NCBI RefSeq assembly: GCF_900184815.1
Contig: NZ_FXXQ01000002.1
Location: 372,001 to 436,000 of the forward strand
Reading direction: 5' to 3'
Origin: Boseongicola aestuarii
GTDB taxonomy: Bacteria > Pseudomonadota > Alphaproteobacteria > Rhodobacterales > Rhodobacteraceae
DNA length: 64,000 nt
Shown: positions 17,065 to 25,114 of the stretch, one piece after another
Numbering within the stretch: position 1 is the stretch's first letter
Layout: every line of letters begins with the position of its first letter
Position numbers and translations under genes: made by a program
The notes under the pieces: generated by a model
The model's database searches: none
Seen by the model: only the letters and a program-made list of their open reading frames with translations
What the model was told of the DNA's origin: nothing

Positions 17065-17544
17065 GTGAGCGTTAAAGTTGGCATCATCATGGGCAGTCAG
17101 TCCGACTGGCCCACCATGAAACCCGCCGCCGAGATTCTCGACGAACTTGGCGTGGCGTACGAGACCCGAATCGTCTCGGCCCACCGCACCCCCGACCGCC
17201 TTTGGGACTACGGGAAAACGGCTGTTGATCGTGGGCTTCAGGTTATTATCGCTGGCGCGGGTGGCGCGGCGCACCTGCCCGGCATGATGGCTTCCAAGAC
17301 CCGTATCCCCGTCGTCGGCGTTCCGGTGGAAACCCGCGCGCTGAAAGGCGTGGACAGCCTCTATTCCATTTTGCAGATGCCTCGCGGCTATCCGGTGGCG
17401 ACCATGGCGATCGGCGGAGGTATGAACGCAGGCCTCATGGCCGCGCAGATGTTGGCCACCACCGACGCCACCCTCGCCAAGCGCCTCGACGCATGGCGCG
17501 AGGCGCTCACCGCCTCTATCCCCGAGGAACCAAGCGATGACTGA
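17065..17544 (+). CDS. purE: 5-(carboxyamino)imidazole ribonucleotide mutase, PurE
   Basis: A 159-residue class I PurE that converts N5-CAIR to CAIR in purine synthesis. The phosphate-binding [16 protein letters not shown] is at residues 6-21, the catalytic SAHRTPDRL near 41-49, and [16 protein letters not shown] near 67-82; [11 protein letters not shown] follows near 112. GTG 17065 with GGGGGA eight bases upstream is chosen over ATG-less longer starts. Overlaps purK by eight bases, so the two consecutive enzymes are translationally coupled. Confidence 0.94.
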   Translation: MSVKVGIIMGSQSDWPTMKPAAEILDELGVAYETRIVSAHRTPDRLWDYGKTAVDRGLQVIIAGAGGAAHLPGMMASKTRIPVVGVPVETRALKGVDSLYSILQMPRGYPVATMAIGGGMNAGLMAAQMLATTDATLAKRLDAWREALTASIPEEPSDD

Positions 17545-18619
17545 CGCGCTTCAACCCGGCCAGACCATCGGCATCCTTGGCGGAGGCCAACTGGGCCGTA
17601 TGCTCGCCATGGCCGCCGCGCGCCTCGGCCTGAAAGTCCACATCTTTGAGCCCGCCGCCAATCCCCCAGCAGGCGAAGTTGCCCACAAGACAACCACCGC
17701 GCCCTACGAAGACGAGACCGCTCTCACCTCCTTCGCCGACAGCGTCGACGTCGTCACCTACGAATTTGAAAACGTACCCGCGGCCGCGCTTGACCTCATC
17801 GAAGCCCGCGTCCCGATCCGCCCGAACCGCATCTCGCTCGCCACCAGTCAGGACCGCCTGACCGAAAAGACCTTCCTTAGGGACATCGGCCTCGAAACAG
17901 CCCCATTCGCCACCGTCATCACCGAAGCCGAACTTGCTCAAGCCCTCGCCTCGGTCGGCATGCCTTCGATCCTGAAAACCCGCCGCCTTGGCTATGACGG
18001 CAAAGGTCAGGCCCGCATCAACGACCGCCACGGCGCGCCCGCCGCGCTGGCCGCGATGAACGCCGCGGACGCCATCCTCGAAGGCTTCGTCGCCTTCGAC
18101 CGCGAGATCAGCGTTATCGCCGCGCGCGGCCTTGATGATACCATCGCCTGTTTTGAACCCGGCGAAAACGTCCACACCGACGGTATCCTCGACACCACTA
18201 CCGTGCCTGCAGACATCTCGACCGCCACGCGCGAGCGCGCCTTTGGCATCGCGGGCACCATCCTGACGGCACTGGATTACATCGGGGTCATCGGCGTCGA
18301 GATGTTCGTCTCGGGCGACAAGATCATCATCAACGAGTTTGCACCCCGCGTGCACAACTCGGGCCACTGGACCGAAGCGGGCGCGGTCATCGACCAGTTC
18401 GAACAACACATCCGCGCCGTTGCGGGATGGCCCCTTGTCGATCCGGTCCGCCACTCGGACGTCATCATGACCAACCTCATCGGCGACGATATCGAACAGG
18501 TCCATGCGATCGCTGCGGAAACCGGCGCGCGCCTGCACCTTTATGGCAAGGCCGAAGCCCGCCCAGGGCGTAAAATGGGCCACGTCACACGCGTCCTCGG
18601 CCCCGCCACTGACCGCTGA
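17537..18619 (+). CDS. purK: N5-carboxyaminoimidazole ribonucleotide synthase, PurK
   Basis: A 360-residue ATP-grasp enzyme that carboxylates AIR with bicarbonate and ATP, supplying the PurE substrate. Residues 8-24 form the N-terminal nucleotide-like fold ([15 protein letters not shown]); [10 protein letters not shown] is near 74; the ATP-grasp lysine segment [14 protein letters not shown] is near 142-155; [13 protein letters not shown] and [28 protein letters not shown] supply the metal and ATP ligands. Sits between purE and a NUDIX gene with overlaps at both ends. Confidence 0.94.
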   Translation: MTDALQPGQTIGILGGGQLGRMLAMAAARLGLKVHIFEPAANPPAGEVAHKTTTAPYEDETALTSFADSVDVVTYEFENVPAAALDLIEARVPIRPNRISLATSQDRLTEKTFLRDIGLETAPFATVITEAELAQALASVGMPSILKTRRLGYDGKGQARINDRHGAPAALAAMNAADAILEGFVAFDREISVIAARGLDDTIACFEPGENVHTDGILDTTTVPADISTATRERAFGIAGTILTALDYIGVIGVEMFVSGDKIIINEFAPRVHNSGHWTEAGAVIDQFEQHIRAVAGWPLVDPVRHSDVIMTNLIGDDIEQVHAIAAETGARLHLYGKAEARPGRKMGHVTRVLGPATDR

Positions 18620-19068
18620 TGGGGCGGCGCATCCGACTTGCAACGCGCGGCCTCGTGTTCAAAGGTGACAGACTCCTCCTCGTGAACGCATGGCCCGACG
18701 GCAAGAGCGACCTCATGTGCGCCCCCGGCGGCGGCGTAGAACCCCATCAATCCCTGCCCGACAACCTGCGCCGCGAGATTTACGAAGAAACCGGCCTGAC
18801 CGTCACCGTCGGCCCTTGTGTGCTGATTAACGAATTCCATAACCCCGGCAGCAACTTCCACCAAGTTGATATCTACTTCCGCTGCACCCTCGTTGCGGGC
18901 GAGCTTACAGACGCATGGCAAGACGTCGAAAACATTGTCACCGACCGCCGCTGGGTCACCCGCGAGGAACTGACGACATTGCGCGTCAAACCCGACAGCC
19001 TTGCCGAGGTCGCCTGGGACCACGACGGCGCCGCCGCCTACGACGCTTTGGAGCCGCTCCTGCGCTGA
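18619..19068 (+). CDS. NUDIX hydrolase with altered first glutamate
   Basis: A 149-residue NUDIX-fold protein. The Nudix box runs GGVEPHQSLPDNLRREIYEETGL (about residues 36-58), which matches G-x5-E-x7-R-E-U-x-E-E-x-G-U except that the first Glu is Gln; the catalytic R-E-x-x-E-E core is intact. A second conserved stretch DIYFRCTLVAGEL and RRWVTREEL near the end fit ADP-ribose/dinucleotide-type NUDIX proteins. The start ATG overlaps the purK stop (TGATG). It would hydrolyse a nucleoside diphosphate derivative; the substrate is unknown. Its 3' end overlaps the convergent EamA gene by 31 bases. Confidence 0.85.
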   Translation: MGRRIRLATRGLVFKGDRLLLVNAWPDGKSDLMCAPGGGVEPHQSLPDNLRREIYEETGLTVTVGPCVLINEFHNPGSNFHQVDIYFRCTLVAGELTDAWQDVENIVTDRRWVTREELTTLRVKPDSLAEVAWDHDGAAAYDALEPLLR

Positions 19069-19892
19069 CCGCCAAGCACACCCAAAGCGACCCCGCCCAG
19101 CACCACCGCACTAGCCAAAATCAAGCGTCCACTGGCGACCTCGCCCAGAACCAAAACACCGCCCACAACCGCAATGACCGGCACTGTCAGTTGCGTTAAA
19201 GCAGCCACTGCCGCGTCCAGCTTCGGCAAAACCGAATACCAAAGCGCATAGCCCAACCCGGACGTCAGAGCGCCGCAGATGATCGCCAAAACCGCGCCAC
19301 TGGCACTCATCCCGTCCTGCACAACGATCCACGCCAACAATGCAAACGGAATCGAACAGATGAAATTCGCCCCCGTCTCGGCCATCGGATCCGTCGCGCC
19401 GCGCCCTGCCAGCGAATAGACCCCCCAAGCCACCGCGGCGACGCCCATCATCAAAGATGCGCCAAAAGGCGGCGCGCCTATGGCCCCCGGCCACAAAAGC
19501 CAGACCAATCCGCCAAACGCCACTGCCGCCCCGACCCATCGCAAAACCGGTGGACGGTTCCCAGCGACCAAGGCTCCGGCAAACATGGTCACCTGCACGC
19601 CACCGAACAGGATCAACGCCCCGACGCCCGCGTCCAACGCCACATAAGCAAACGAAAACCCCAACATATAGGCCATCAACGACCCGGTCCCGACGACACG
19701 TCGTCTGGTCAGCAACCTCGGCATGTTTCCGCGAAAATAGAGCAGCGCCCCAAGGCACAAAGCCCCCGCCACAACCCGCAACGCCTGAAAAGCCGCCGGC
19801 CCGGTTTCGCCGTCCAACAGCCCCCAGCGGTTCAGGATCGAGTTTGAGGCAAACGCCACCATCGTCAAAGCGGTGAGCGCGAAAAGTCTCAC
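19038..19892 (-). CDS. EamA/DMT-family transporter
   Basis: A 284-residue inner-membrane carrier with about ten hydrophobic segments arranged as two EamA repeats: repeat one from LTALTMVAFASNSILNRW to VWLLWPGAIG (1-135), repeat two from SLMMGVAAVAWGVYSLAGRG to the end. The second-repeat motif GLGYALWYSVLPKLDAAVAA then LTVPVIAVVGGVLVLGE is typical. It would export or exchange a small metabolite; substrate not inferable. GTG start overlaps the stop of the upstream dehydrogenase gene as GTGA, indicating an operon. Confidence 0.88.
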   Translation of the reverse strand: MRLFALTALTMVAFASNSILNRWGLLDGETGPAAFQALRVVAGALCLGALLYFRGNMPRLLTRRRVVGTGSLMAYMLGFSFAYVALDAGVGALILFGGVQVTMFAGALVAGNRPPVLRWVGAAVAFGGLVWLLWPGAIGAPPFGASLMMGVAAVAWGVYSLAGRGATDPMAETGANFICSIPFALLAWIVVQDGMSASGAVLAIICGALTSGLGYALWYSVLPKLDAAVAALTQLTVPVIAVVGGVLVLGEVASGRLILASAVVLGGVALGVLGGQRRSGSKAS

Positions 19893-20761
19893 TTGTTCAT
19901 CACTGCGTTGACAGAATGCGGCAGCACGGTCGACAAATCCTGCCCGCCAAGATCCGCCCCGATCATCGTCTCATAACGCGCCAAAGCCGCCTTCAGCGCA
20001 ATCGCCTCGCGGTCCAGCTCCTGTGATGTGGCGACCATCAGCGCCGCGTCTTTGGCAATACCGGACACCGAAAATCCAACCGCGTCGCTCTCGCCCTTTA
20101 TGATAGGCATCCGCTGCAAGAATGCGGGCGAAGCCGCCGGACTCTTTTCCAGGAACCCAAGCATTGTGTCCATCCCCAACCCCAGTCCTGCACCTGTCTC
20201 CAAAGCCTCCGACAAGACTTCCCACATCCCCGTCAAGACCATGTTGTTGACGATCTTGGCCGAAGCACCTGCCCCAAGCGGGCCAACATGAGCCACCTTG
20301 TCGGACGCCAAGGCAGCAACAGGCAAGAACCGCGCGACGTCCGCGTCCTTGCCGCCGACGAACATGCCAACCGTGCCCGCTTCAACCATGTCAGGCCCAC
20401 CTGAAATAGGCGCATCTAACAAGGCACCGCCTGCCCGCTCGATACTAGCGAGCAGATCACGCACCACGGTCGGCGACACGGTTGAGGTTTCCACGATCAG
20501 CTTGCTGGTCAGATCCAGTGTAGAAAGTTGCGTCAGCACGTCGCGCGCCGCGTCATCATTGAAAAGCGAGAGCACCAAGACATCCGAAGCAGCGACGAGA
20601 TCACGCATTTCGCCGACGCCCTCGAACCCTGCCGCCGCTGCTTGCTCGCTGTCCACACCGCTGCGCGTCCAGCCTTGGACCAACGCACCCTGACTTGCAA
20701 ACCGTGCGGCCAGCGCCCAGCCCATCCGGCCCAGTCCGATCACGCCAATGCGTTCGTTCAT
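19889..20761 (-). CDS. NAD(P)-dependent 3-hydroxyisobutyrate-dehydrogenase-family oxidoreductase
   Basis: A 290-residue beta-hydroxyacid dehydrogenase. The Rossmann motif IGVIGLGRMGWALAARF opens the protein, the substrate-binding signature DAPISGGPDMVEAGTV is near residues 117-132, and the catalytic lysine lies in GAGASAKIVNNMVLTG near 165-180. Family members act on 3-hydroxyisobutyrate, tartronate semialdehyde or imines; the substrate here is open. Coupled to the downstream EamA gene by a four-base overlap, so a shared metabolite is plausible. The first copy of the 11-bp repeat element lies just upstream of its start, between it and hemE. Confidence 0.87.
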   Translation of the reverse strand: MNERIGVIGLGRMGWALAARFASQGALVQGWTRSGVDSEQAAAAGFEGVGEMRDLVAASDVLVLSLFNDDAARDVLTQLSTLDLTSKLIVETSTVSPTVVRDLLASIERAGGALLDAPISGGPDMVEAGTVGMFVGGKDADVARFLPVAALASDKVAHVGPLGAGASAKIVNNMVLTGMWEVLSEALETGAGLGLGMDTMLGFLEKSPAASPAFLQRMPIIKGESDAVGFSVSGIAKDAALMVATSQELDREAIALKAALARYETMIGADLGGQDLSTVLPHSVNAVMNK

Positions 20762-20774
20762 GTCGCCACCTTCC

Positions 20775-20847
20775 TTAACGCTCCGCTAAACGCGCGAACG
20801 GTCGCACCTACGCAAAACCGACGTGATACCGACATCATACCGACGTC
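20775..20847 (-). repeat. 73-bp intergenic element, copy A: four 11-bp units plus fixed tail
   Basis: Reading minus: units GACGTCGGTAT (20847-20837), GATGTCGGTAT (20836-20826), CACGTCGGTTT (20825-20815), then TGCGTAGGTGCGACCGTTC (20814-20796), 14 unconserved bases, and GCGTTAA (20781-20775). The same order, spacing and total length occur at 52267-52339 on plus. It fills most of the space between the hemE stop and the dehydrogenase start. I do not recognise it as a named element. Confidence 0.85.
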
Positions 20848-20853
20848 ACCGAT

Positions 20854-21900
20854 TCAGCCCTTCCAGGCCCCGCTTCGCACGGTATCGATCATCAGTTGCA
20901 CGTTCTCGGGATCAGCGTCCGGCGTGATGCCGTGGCCAAGGTTGAAAATATGCGGACCCTTTGAAAACGCACGACAAATCGCGCCCGTTTCGTCGATCAG
21001 ATCCTGCCCACCAGTCACCATATGCGACGATTTCAGATTGCCCTGAACGCAGCCATCCACCTGCACATTCGCCGCCGCCCACTCGGCGTCCACCGAGTTG
21101 TCCAAAGCGACGCAGTCCGCCCCGATAGCCTTTGAAAACCCTACATATTTCTCGCCAGCCTCTCGCGGGAAAGCAATCACCGGAATGCCCGGATGACGCG
21201 TTTTCAGCTCAGTAATGATCCGCTTGGCAGGTTCCAAAGCGAACTCCTCAAAGTCCGCGCCTTTCAACGATCCGGCCCAACTGTCGAACAGTTTCACAAC
21301 CTCGGCCCCGGACTCGATCTGCGCCGAAAGATACTCCACCGTCGCCGCCTCGATCCGCTCCATAACCGCTTGAAATAATGGGCGGTTCGCGGCCTTCAAC
21401 GCATGCGCCGGACCCTGATTGGGCGTTCCTCGCCCGGCAATCATATACGTCGCAACCGTCCACGGCGCGCCCGCAAATCCTATCAGTGTCGTCTCTTTCG
21501 GCAGTTCCGCCGCCAGCTTCGCAACGGTTCCGTAAACCGGCGCAAGATGATCATGGATCGCATCCGCAGGCTTCAGCTTGTCGAAGTCCGCCTGTTCCGT
21601 GATCGTCGACAACCGCGGCCCCTCGCCAGTCACGAACCAAAGATCCGCGCCCAGCGCGTCCGGAATCAGCAAGATATCGGCAAAAAGAATAGCCGCATCA
21701 AAGCCATAGCGTCGGATCGGCTGTAAGGTAACCTCGGCGGCCAGATCAGAGTTATAGCACAGCGAAAGAAAATCCCCGGCCTCGGCCCGCGTCGCCTTGT
21801 ACTCCGGCAAATACCGCCCGGCTTGTCGCATCATCCAGATCGGCGGCGTGTCCAACGTCTCGCCAGCCAGTGCGCGCAGGATTAACTTATCGTTTGCCAT
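20854..21900 (-). CDS. hemE: Uroporphyrinogen decarboxylase
   Basis: A 348-residue TIM-barrel enzyme converting uroporphyrinogen III to coproporphyrinogen III in haem and bacteriochlorophyll synthesis. The N-terminal signature [17 protein letters not shown] is near residues 24-40, with the substrate-binding Arg residues; [14 protein letters not shown] near 76; [14 protein letters not shown] near 142; [10 protein letters not shown] near 209; and the C-terminal [19 protein letters not shown] 21900 gives the conserved start [11 protein letters not shown]; an in-frame start at 21918 is less likely. Divergent from hemC across 103 bases. Confidence 0.95.
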   Translation of the reverse strand: MANDKLILRALAGETLDTPPIWMMRQAGRYLPEYKATRAEAGDFLSLCYNSDLAAEVTLQPIRRYGFDAAILFADILLIPDALGADLWFVTGEGPRLSTITEQADFDKLKPADAIHDHLAPVYGTVAKLAAELPKETTLIGFAGAPWTVATYMIAGRGTPNQGPAHALKAANRPLFQAVMERIEAATVEYLSAQIESGAEVVKLFDSWAGSLKGADFEEFALEPAKRIITELKTRHPGIPVIAFPREAGEKYVGFSKAIGADCVALDNSVDAEWAAANVQVDGCVQGNLKSSHMVTGGQDLIDETGAICRAFSKGPHIFNLGHGITPDADPENVQLMIDTVRSGAWKG

Positions 21901-21950
21901 GTCAGGATACCTTCTCAACTTGGATAAGAGAGGTCCCAGCCAGACGTAAG

Positions 21951-21964
21951 ATTGTCAATACAAT
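21951..21964. promoter_or_regulatory. 5-4-5 inverted repeat between hemE and hemC
   Basis: ATTGT-CAAT-ACAAT is a perfect inverted repeat in the 103-base divergent hem promoter region. It has FNR-like spacing and AT content but not the FNR half-site TTGAT, so the binding protein is unknown. A second inverted repeat GTCAG-TTTTTT-CTGAC lies nearby at about 21970-21985. Confidence 0.35.
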
Positions 21965-22003
21965 GAGTTGTCAGTTTTTTCTGACGCCCTTAAACAGGCA
22001 TTC

Positions 22004-22954
22004 ATGAAGAATTTGCCTGATCCCAGAAATCCGTTCCGCATCGGCACCCGAGGCTCTCCTCTGGCGTTGGCGCAGGCCCACGAAACCCGCGACCGCCTCT
22101 GCGCCGCTTTCGATCTGCCGTCCGAGGCGTTCGAAATCGTTGTGATCAAGACAACAGGCGACGCGATCCTTGATCGGCCACTGAAGGAAATCGGCGGAAA
22201 AGGCCTTTTCACGCGCGAAATCGAAGACGATCTCTTGGCAGGCCGGATCGACATCGCAGTCCACTCGATGAAGGATATGCCCGTCCAACAACCCGGCGGC
22301 CTGACGCTTGATTGTTATCTGCCGCGCGAAGACGTGCGCGATGCCTTCATCGCCCCCAGCGGCGGCACACTTTCGGGTCTGGCACCGGGGACCAAGGTCG
22401 GCACCTCGTCACTGCGCCGAAAAGCGCAGTTGCTGAACCGGCGTCCCGACCTTGAGATCGTTGAGTTTCGCGGTAATGTGCAGACAAGATTGAAGAAACT
22501 GGAAGCGGGCGTCGCCCATTGCACCTTTCTTGCGATGGCTGGCTTAAACCGTCTCGGTATGTCCGACGTCCCCGCAACACCGATAGCGACTGAGGAAATG
22601 CTGCCCGCCGTCGCGCAAGGCGCTATCGGCATCGAACGGCGGAGCGACGACGGCCGCGCCACAGAACTGCTTGCCGCCCTGCATCATCTGGAAACGGGTC
22701 AGAGGTTGGCCGCTGAACGCGCTTATCTTGCGGCGCTGGATGGCTCGTGTGAAACACCTATTGCCGGCCTTGCCACACTTGACGGCACAACCTTGTCGTT
22801 GCGCGGGGAAATCCTGCGCACCGATGGGTCTGAAGCTTTGAGCGATACGCGCACTGGCCTCATCGAGGACGGCGCAGCAATCGGAAAGGACCTTGCAGAA
22901 AGCCTTCTGGCCCGCGCAGGCCATGGCTTTTTCGACTGGAGAACCGCGTCCTGA
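22004..22954 (+). CDS. hemC: Hydroxymethylbilane synthase (porphobilinogen deaminase)
   Basis: A 316-residue enzyme that polymerises four porphobilinogens to hydroxymethylbilane. Typical segments are IGTRGSPLALAQAHE (about 9-23), EIGGKGLFTREIED (about 59-72), IAVHSMKDMP (about 83-92), GTSSLRRKAQLL (about 128-139) and EFRGNVQTRLKKL (about 150-162). Cys249 in DGSCETPIAG is the dipyrromethane cofactor attachment site. ATG 22004 is preferred to a TTG at 21968, whose extra residues run through the regulatory region. Functionally paired with the divergent hemE two pathway steps later. Confidence 0.95.
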   Translation: MKNLPDPRNPFRIGTRGSPLALAQAHETRDRLCAAFDLPSEAFEIVVIKTTGDAILDRPLKEIGGKGLFTREIEDDLLAGRIDIAVHSMKDMPVQQPGGLTLDCYLPREDVRDAFIAPSGGTLSGLAPGTKVGTSSLRRKAQLLNRRPDLEIVEFRGNVQTRLKKLEAGVAHCTFLAMAGLNRLGMSDVPATPIATEEMLPAVAQGAIGIERRSDDGRATELLAALHHLETGQRLAAERAYLAALDGSCETPIAGLATLDGTTLSLRGEILRTDGSEALSDTRTGLIEDGAAIGKDLAESLLARAGHGFFDWRTAS

Positions 22955-22975
22955 GCTGGACGCGGGCGTACCAGT

Positions 22976-23323
22976 TTAACGACCGATCAAGGCCACCGGA
23001 GCAAATTCGGACCGCTCATAATCAAGCGGCGCCTGATCCGCTGCAATCGTTTCGCGCTTGAACTCATAAACCATCTCGCCCGCGTCTTCCTCGGACGCCA
23101 CGATCAGGCACTGAGACATGTGCCGCGCACCATCATAAACATCAACCAACCCGCGCAATTGCGGCGCGTCTTCGGCATCAAGCGCAAAGCCCTCGTCCCA
23201 ATATCGCAATATGGTAAACGTCTGATCGCCGACCCGCACACGCAGACGGCTTTTCTTTGCCCGGTTGCGCTTTCTGGCCGCTTCCAGCCCCTCGCGCACC
23301 TCTTTTGGCAGATACTCTGACAT
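22976..23323 (-). CDS. Conserved Rhodobacterales protein of unknown function
   Basis: A 115-residue, charged, soluble protein: MSEYLPKEVREGLEAARKRN, then a basic stretch RAKKSRLRVRVGDQTFTILRYW, DEGFALDAEDAPQLRGLVDVYDGARHMSQCLIVA and EMVYEFKRETIAADQAPLDY. The middle resembles a PilZ-like beta barrel (short strand, R-x-x-x-R-start, GFAL...LRGLVDVYDG), but the RxxxR and D/N-x-S-x-x-G motifs for c-di-GMP are not clear, so I do not name it. GGGGGA nine bases upstream selects ATG 23323. Convergent with hemC, 21 bases apart. Confidence 0.7.
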   Translation of the reverse strand: MSEYLPKEVREGLEAARKRNRAKKSRLRVRVGDQTFTILRYWDEGFALDAEDAPQLRGLVDVYDGARHMSQCLIVASEEDAGEMVYEFKRETIAADQAPLDYERSEFAPVALIGR

Positions 23324-23562
23324 AGCTATCATCCCCCCCAAAGGACAGTCTGGGCCGATTCGCTCGCAGGACAAAGAAAACACTGATTTCATGACAGAAA
23401 AATGAAACAATCCACAGGCAAACACACCTTTTGGAAGCACGGATTTGCAAAGAAACTCCGCGTTTCGCCAACACTTCTCGCAAATACGCACACCTTCTCT
23501 GTGGCCACTGGGATGGTTTCTTATCGTCAGAACCTCATATCTAAGGTCAAAGGAGATCGTAG

Positions 23563-24567
23563 ATGGGTAAGCTTGTTGAAGGCGTCTGGCATGACGTCTG
23601 GTATGAAACCAAATCGAACGACGGAGCATTTGTCCGCGCCGACGCGAAGTTCCGCAACTGGGTGACGCCCGATGGCGCGCCCGGTTCTTCGGGCAAAGGC
23701 GGCTTCAAGGCAGAAGCCAAACGCTATCACCTTTACGTTTCGTTCGCCTGCCCCTGGGCGCACCGAACGTTGATGTTTCGCAAGCTGAAAGGGCTCGAAG
23801 ACATGATTTCCGTGTCCGTCGTGGACCCTGACATGTTGTCGGACGGCTGGACTTTAAGCGGAGATTACCCCGGCGCGACGGGCGATACGCTTTATGGCCT
23901 CCGCTTCGCGCGCGACGTTTATACCAAGGCTGACCCGACGATGACGGGCCGCGTTACGGTACCGATACTCTGGGACAAGAAGACTGAAACCATCGTCTCG
24001 AACGAAAGCTCAGAGATCATTCGCATGTTCAACTCCGCGTTCGACGGGCTGACGGGCAACACAGACGACTATTGGCCCGAGCACATGCGCGACGATATCG
24101 AGAAGGTGAACGCACGCATTTACGATACCTTAAACAATGGGGTGTATAGATGCGGCTTTGCGACGTCGCAAAGGGCGTATGATGACGCGGTGTCCAAGCT
24201 CTTCGAAACGTTGGATTGGCTGGAAGATCGGTTGTCGAAAAAACGCTACCTTATGGGCGACCAAATTACCGAGGCGGATTGGCGTCTGGTGGCTACCCTG
24301 TTCCGGTTCGATCTGGTGTATCATTTGCATTTTAAATGCAATCGCAGCAGGATTGTCGATTTCCCGAACCTCTGGGCCTTTACGCGTGAACTTTATCAAT
24401 GGGTTGCGCCGAACGGAAGCCGCATCGCTGAGACAGTAAATTTCGACCATATCGTGCGCCACTACCACTACAGTCACGAGACGATTAACCCTCACCGGAT
24501 CATTCCGATCAACCCGGTTATTGACTGGAACGAGCCGCACGAACGCGGAAACTCGAAAGCCGCTTAA
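23563..24567 (+). CDS. Glutathionyl-hydroquinone reductase (Xi-class GST, YqjG/Ecm4 type)
   Basis: A 334-residue glutathione-transferase-fold enzyme that reduces glutathionyl-hydroquinones to hydroquinones using glutathione. The catalytic Cys63 is in SFACPWAHRTLMFRKLKGL, the Xi-class signature; the substrate segment SDGWTLSGDYPGATGD follows, VTVPILWDKKTETIVSNESSEIIRMFN supplies the glutathione site, and the C-terminal helical domain includes ITEADWRLVATLFRFD and the conserved YHYSHETINPHRIIP. AAAGGAGAT just upstream of ATG 23563 sets the start. Four-base convergent overlap with the receiver-like gene. Confidence 0.9.
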   Translation: MGKLVEGVWHDVWYETKSNDGAFVRADAKFRNWVTPDGAPGSSGKGGFKAEAKRYHLYVSFACPWAHRTLMFRKLKGLEDMISVSVVDPDMLSDGWTLSGDYPGATGDTLYGLRFARDVYTKADPTMTGRVTVPILWDKKTETIVSNESSEIIRMFNSAFDGLTGNTDDYWPEHMRDDIEKVNARIYDTLNNGVYRCGFATSQRAYDDAVSKLFETLDWLEDRLSKKRYLMGDQITEADWRLVATLFRFDLVYHLHFKCNRSRIVDFPNLWAFTRELYQWVAPNGSRIAETVNFDHIVRHYHYSHETINPHRIIPINPVIDWNEPHERGNSKAA

Positions 24568-24926
24568 CTGGCCCGTCCATGATACTCGACAATCGCCGCC
24601 AAATCATTTGGCGGCGATTGTTCGGGCACCATCGCGGCAGCATTTGGGATGTGGTTGAAAATCGATCCGTCCGAGAAAAATGTGCTGTTTGAAACGAAAA
24701 CGATCCGGGCCGACGGTCTTCGGTAGCTTGCGTAGTCGGCAATCGCGAGGGCGCTGCCCTTTTCTAGGTTCAGGTCAAGAACGATCACGTCGACGTCGTG
24801 GACACGCATGAAGTCAGTTGCATCCGCCTGACTATGAACAACGACCACCGTGTTGCCCTGACGCTGCAAATGTCGCGACCAGATGCGCGTCAAATGCCTA
24901 TTATTTGCCACGATCAGTACCACCAT
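24564..24926 (-). CDS. Stand-alone degenerate receiver-domain protein
   Basis: A 120-residue single response-regulator receiver fold without output domain. Beta-1 reads VVLIVANNRHL where receivers have the metal-binding DD/DE pair, so both acids are replaced by Ala-Asn. The phosphoacceptor Asp is present in VDVIVLDLNLEKG, and Ser stands at the beta-4 Thr/Ser position (IVFVSNS), but the beta-5 Lys-Pro is replaced in AAMVPEQSPP. Without the acidic pair and Lys, ordinary aspartyl phosphorylation is unlikely. GGAGG five bases upstream decides ATG 24926 over a start at 24974. Divergent from the transglycosylase gene. No kinase is nearby. Confidence 0.75.
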   Translation of the reverse strand: MVVLIVANNRHLTRIWSRHLQRQGNTVVVVHSQADATDFMRVHDVDVIVLDLNLEKGSALAIADYASYRRPSARIVFVSNSTFFSDGSIFNHIPNAAAMVPEQSPPNDLAAIVEYHGRAS

Positions 24927-25114
24927 ACCACCTCCCGCGGCGGGGAGCCGCTGCGGATGTTCACCCCTCGTCATATTTGTCCTACAATGCTTAACAAAGG
25001 GTTAACTTGAGTAAACTTGCCGTTAACCAAAGGCGGGCTTGCGCCGATCCCTTGCTTGCGACCGCCGATTGCGGTGCTAGTGTTCCCGCAACTTCTGGAT
25101 GGACGTTGGATTCA

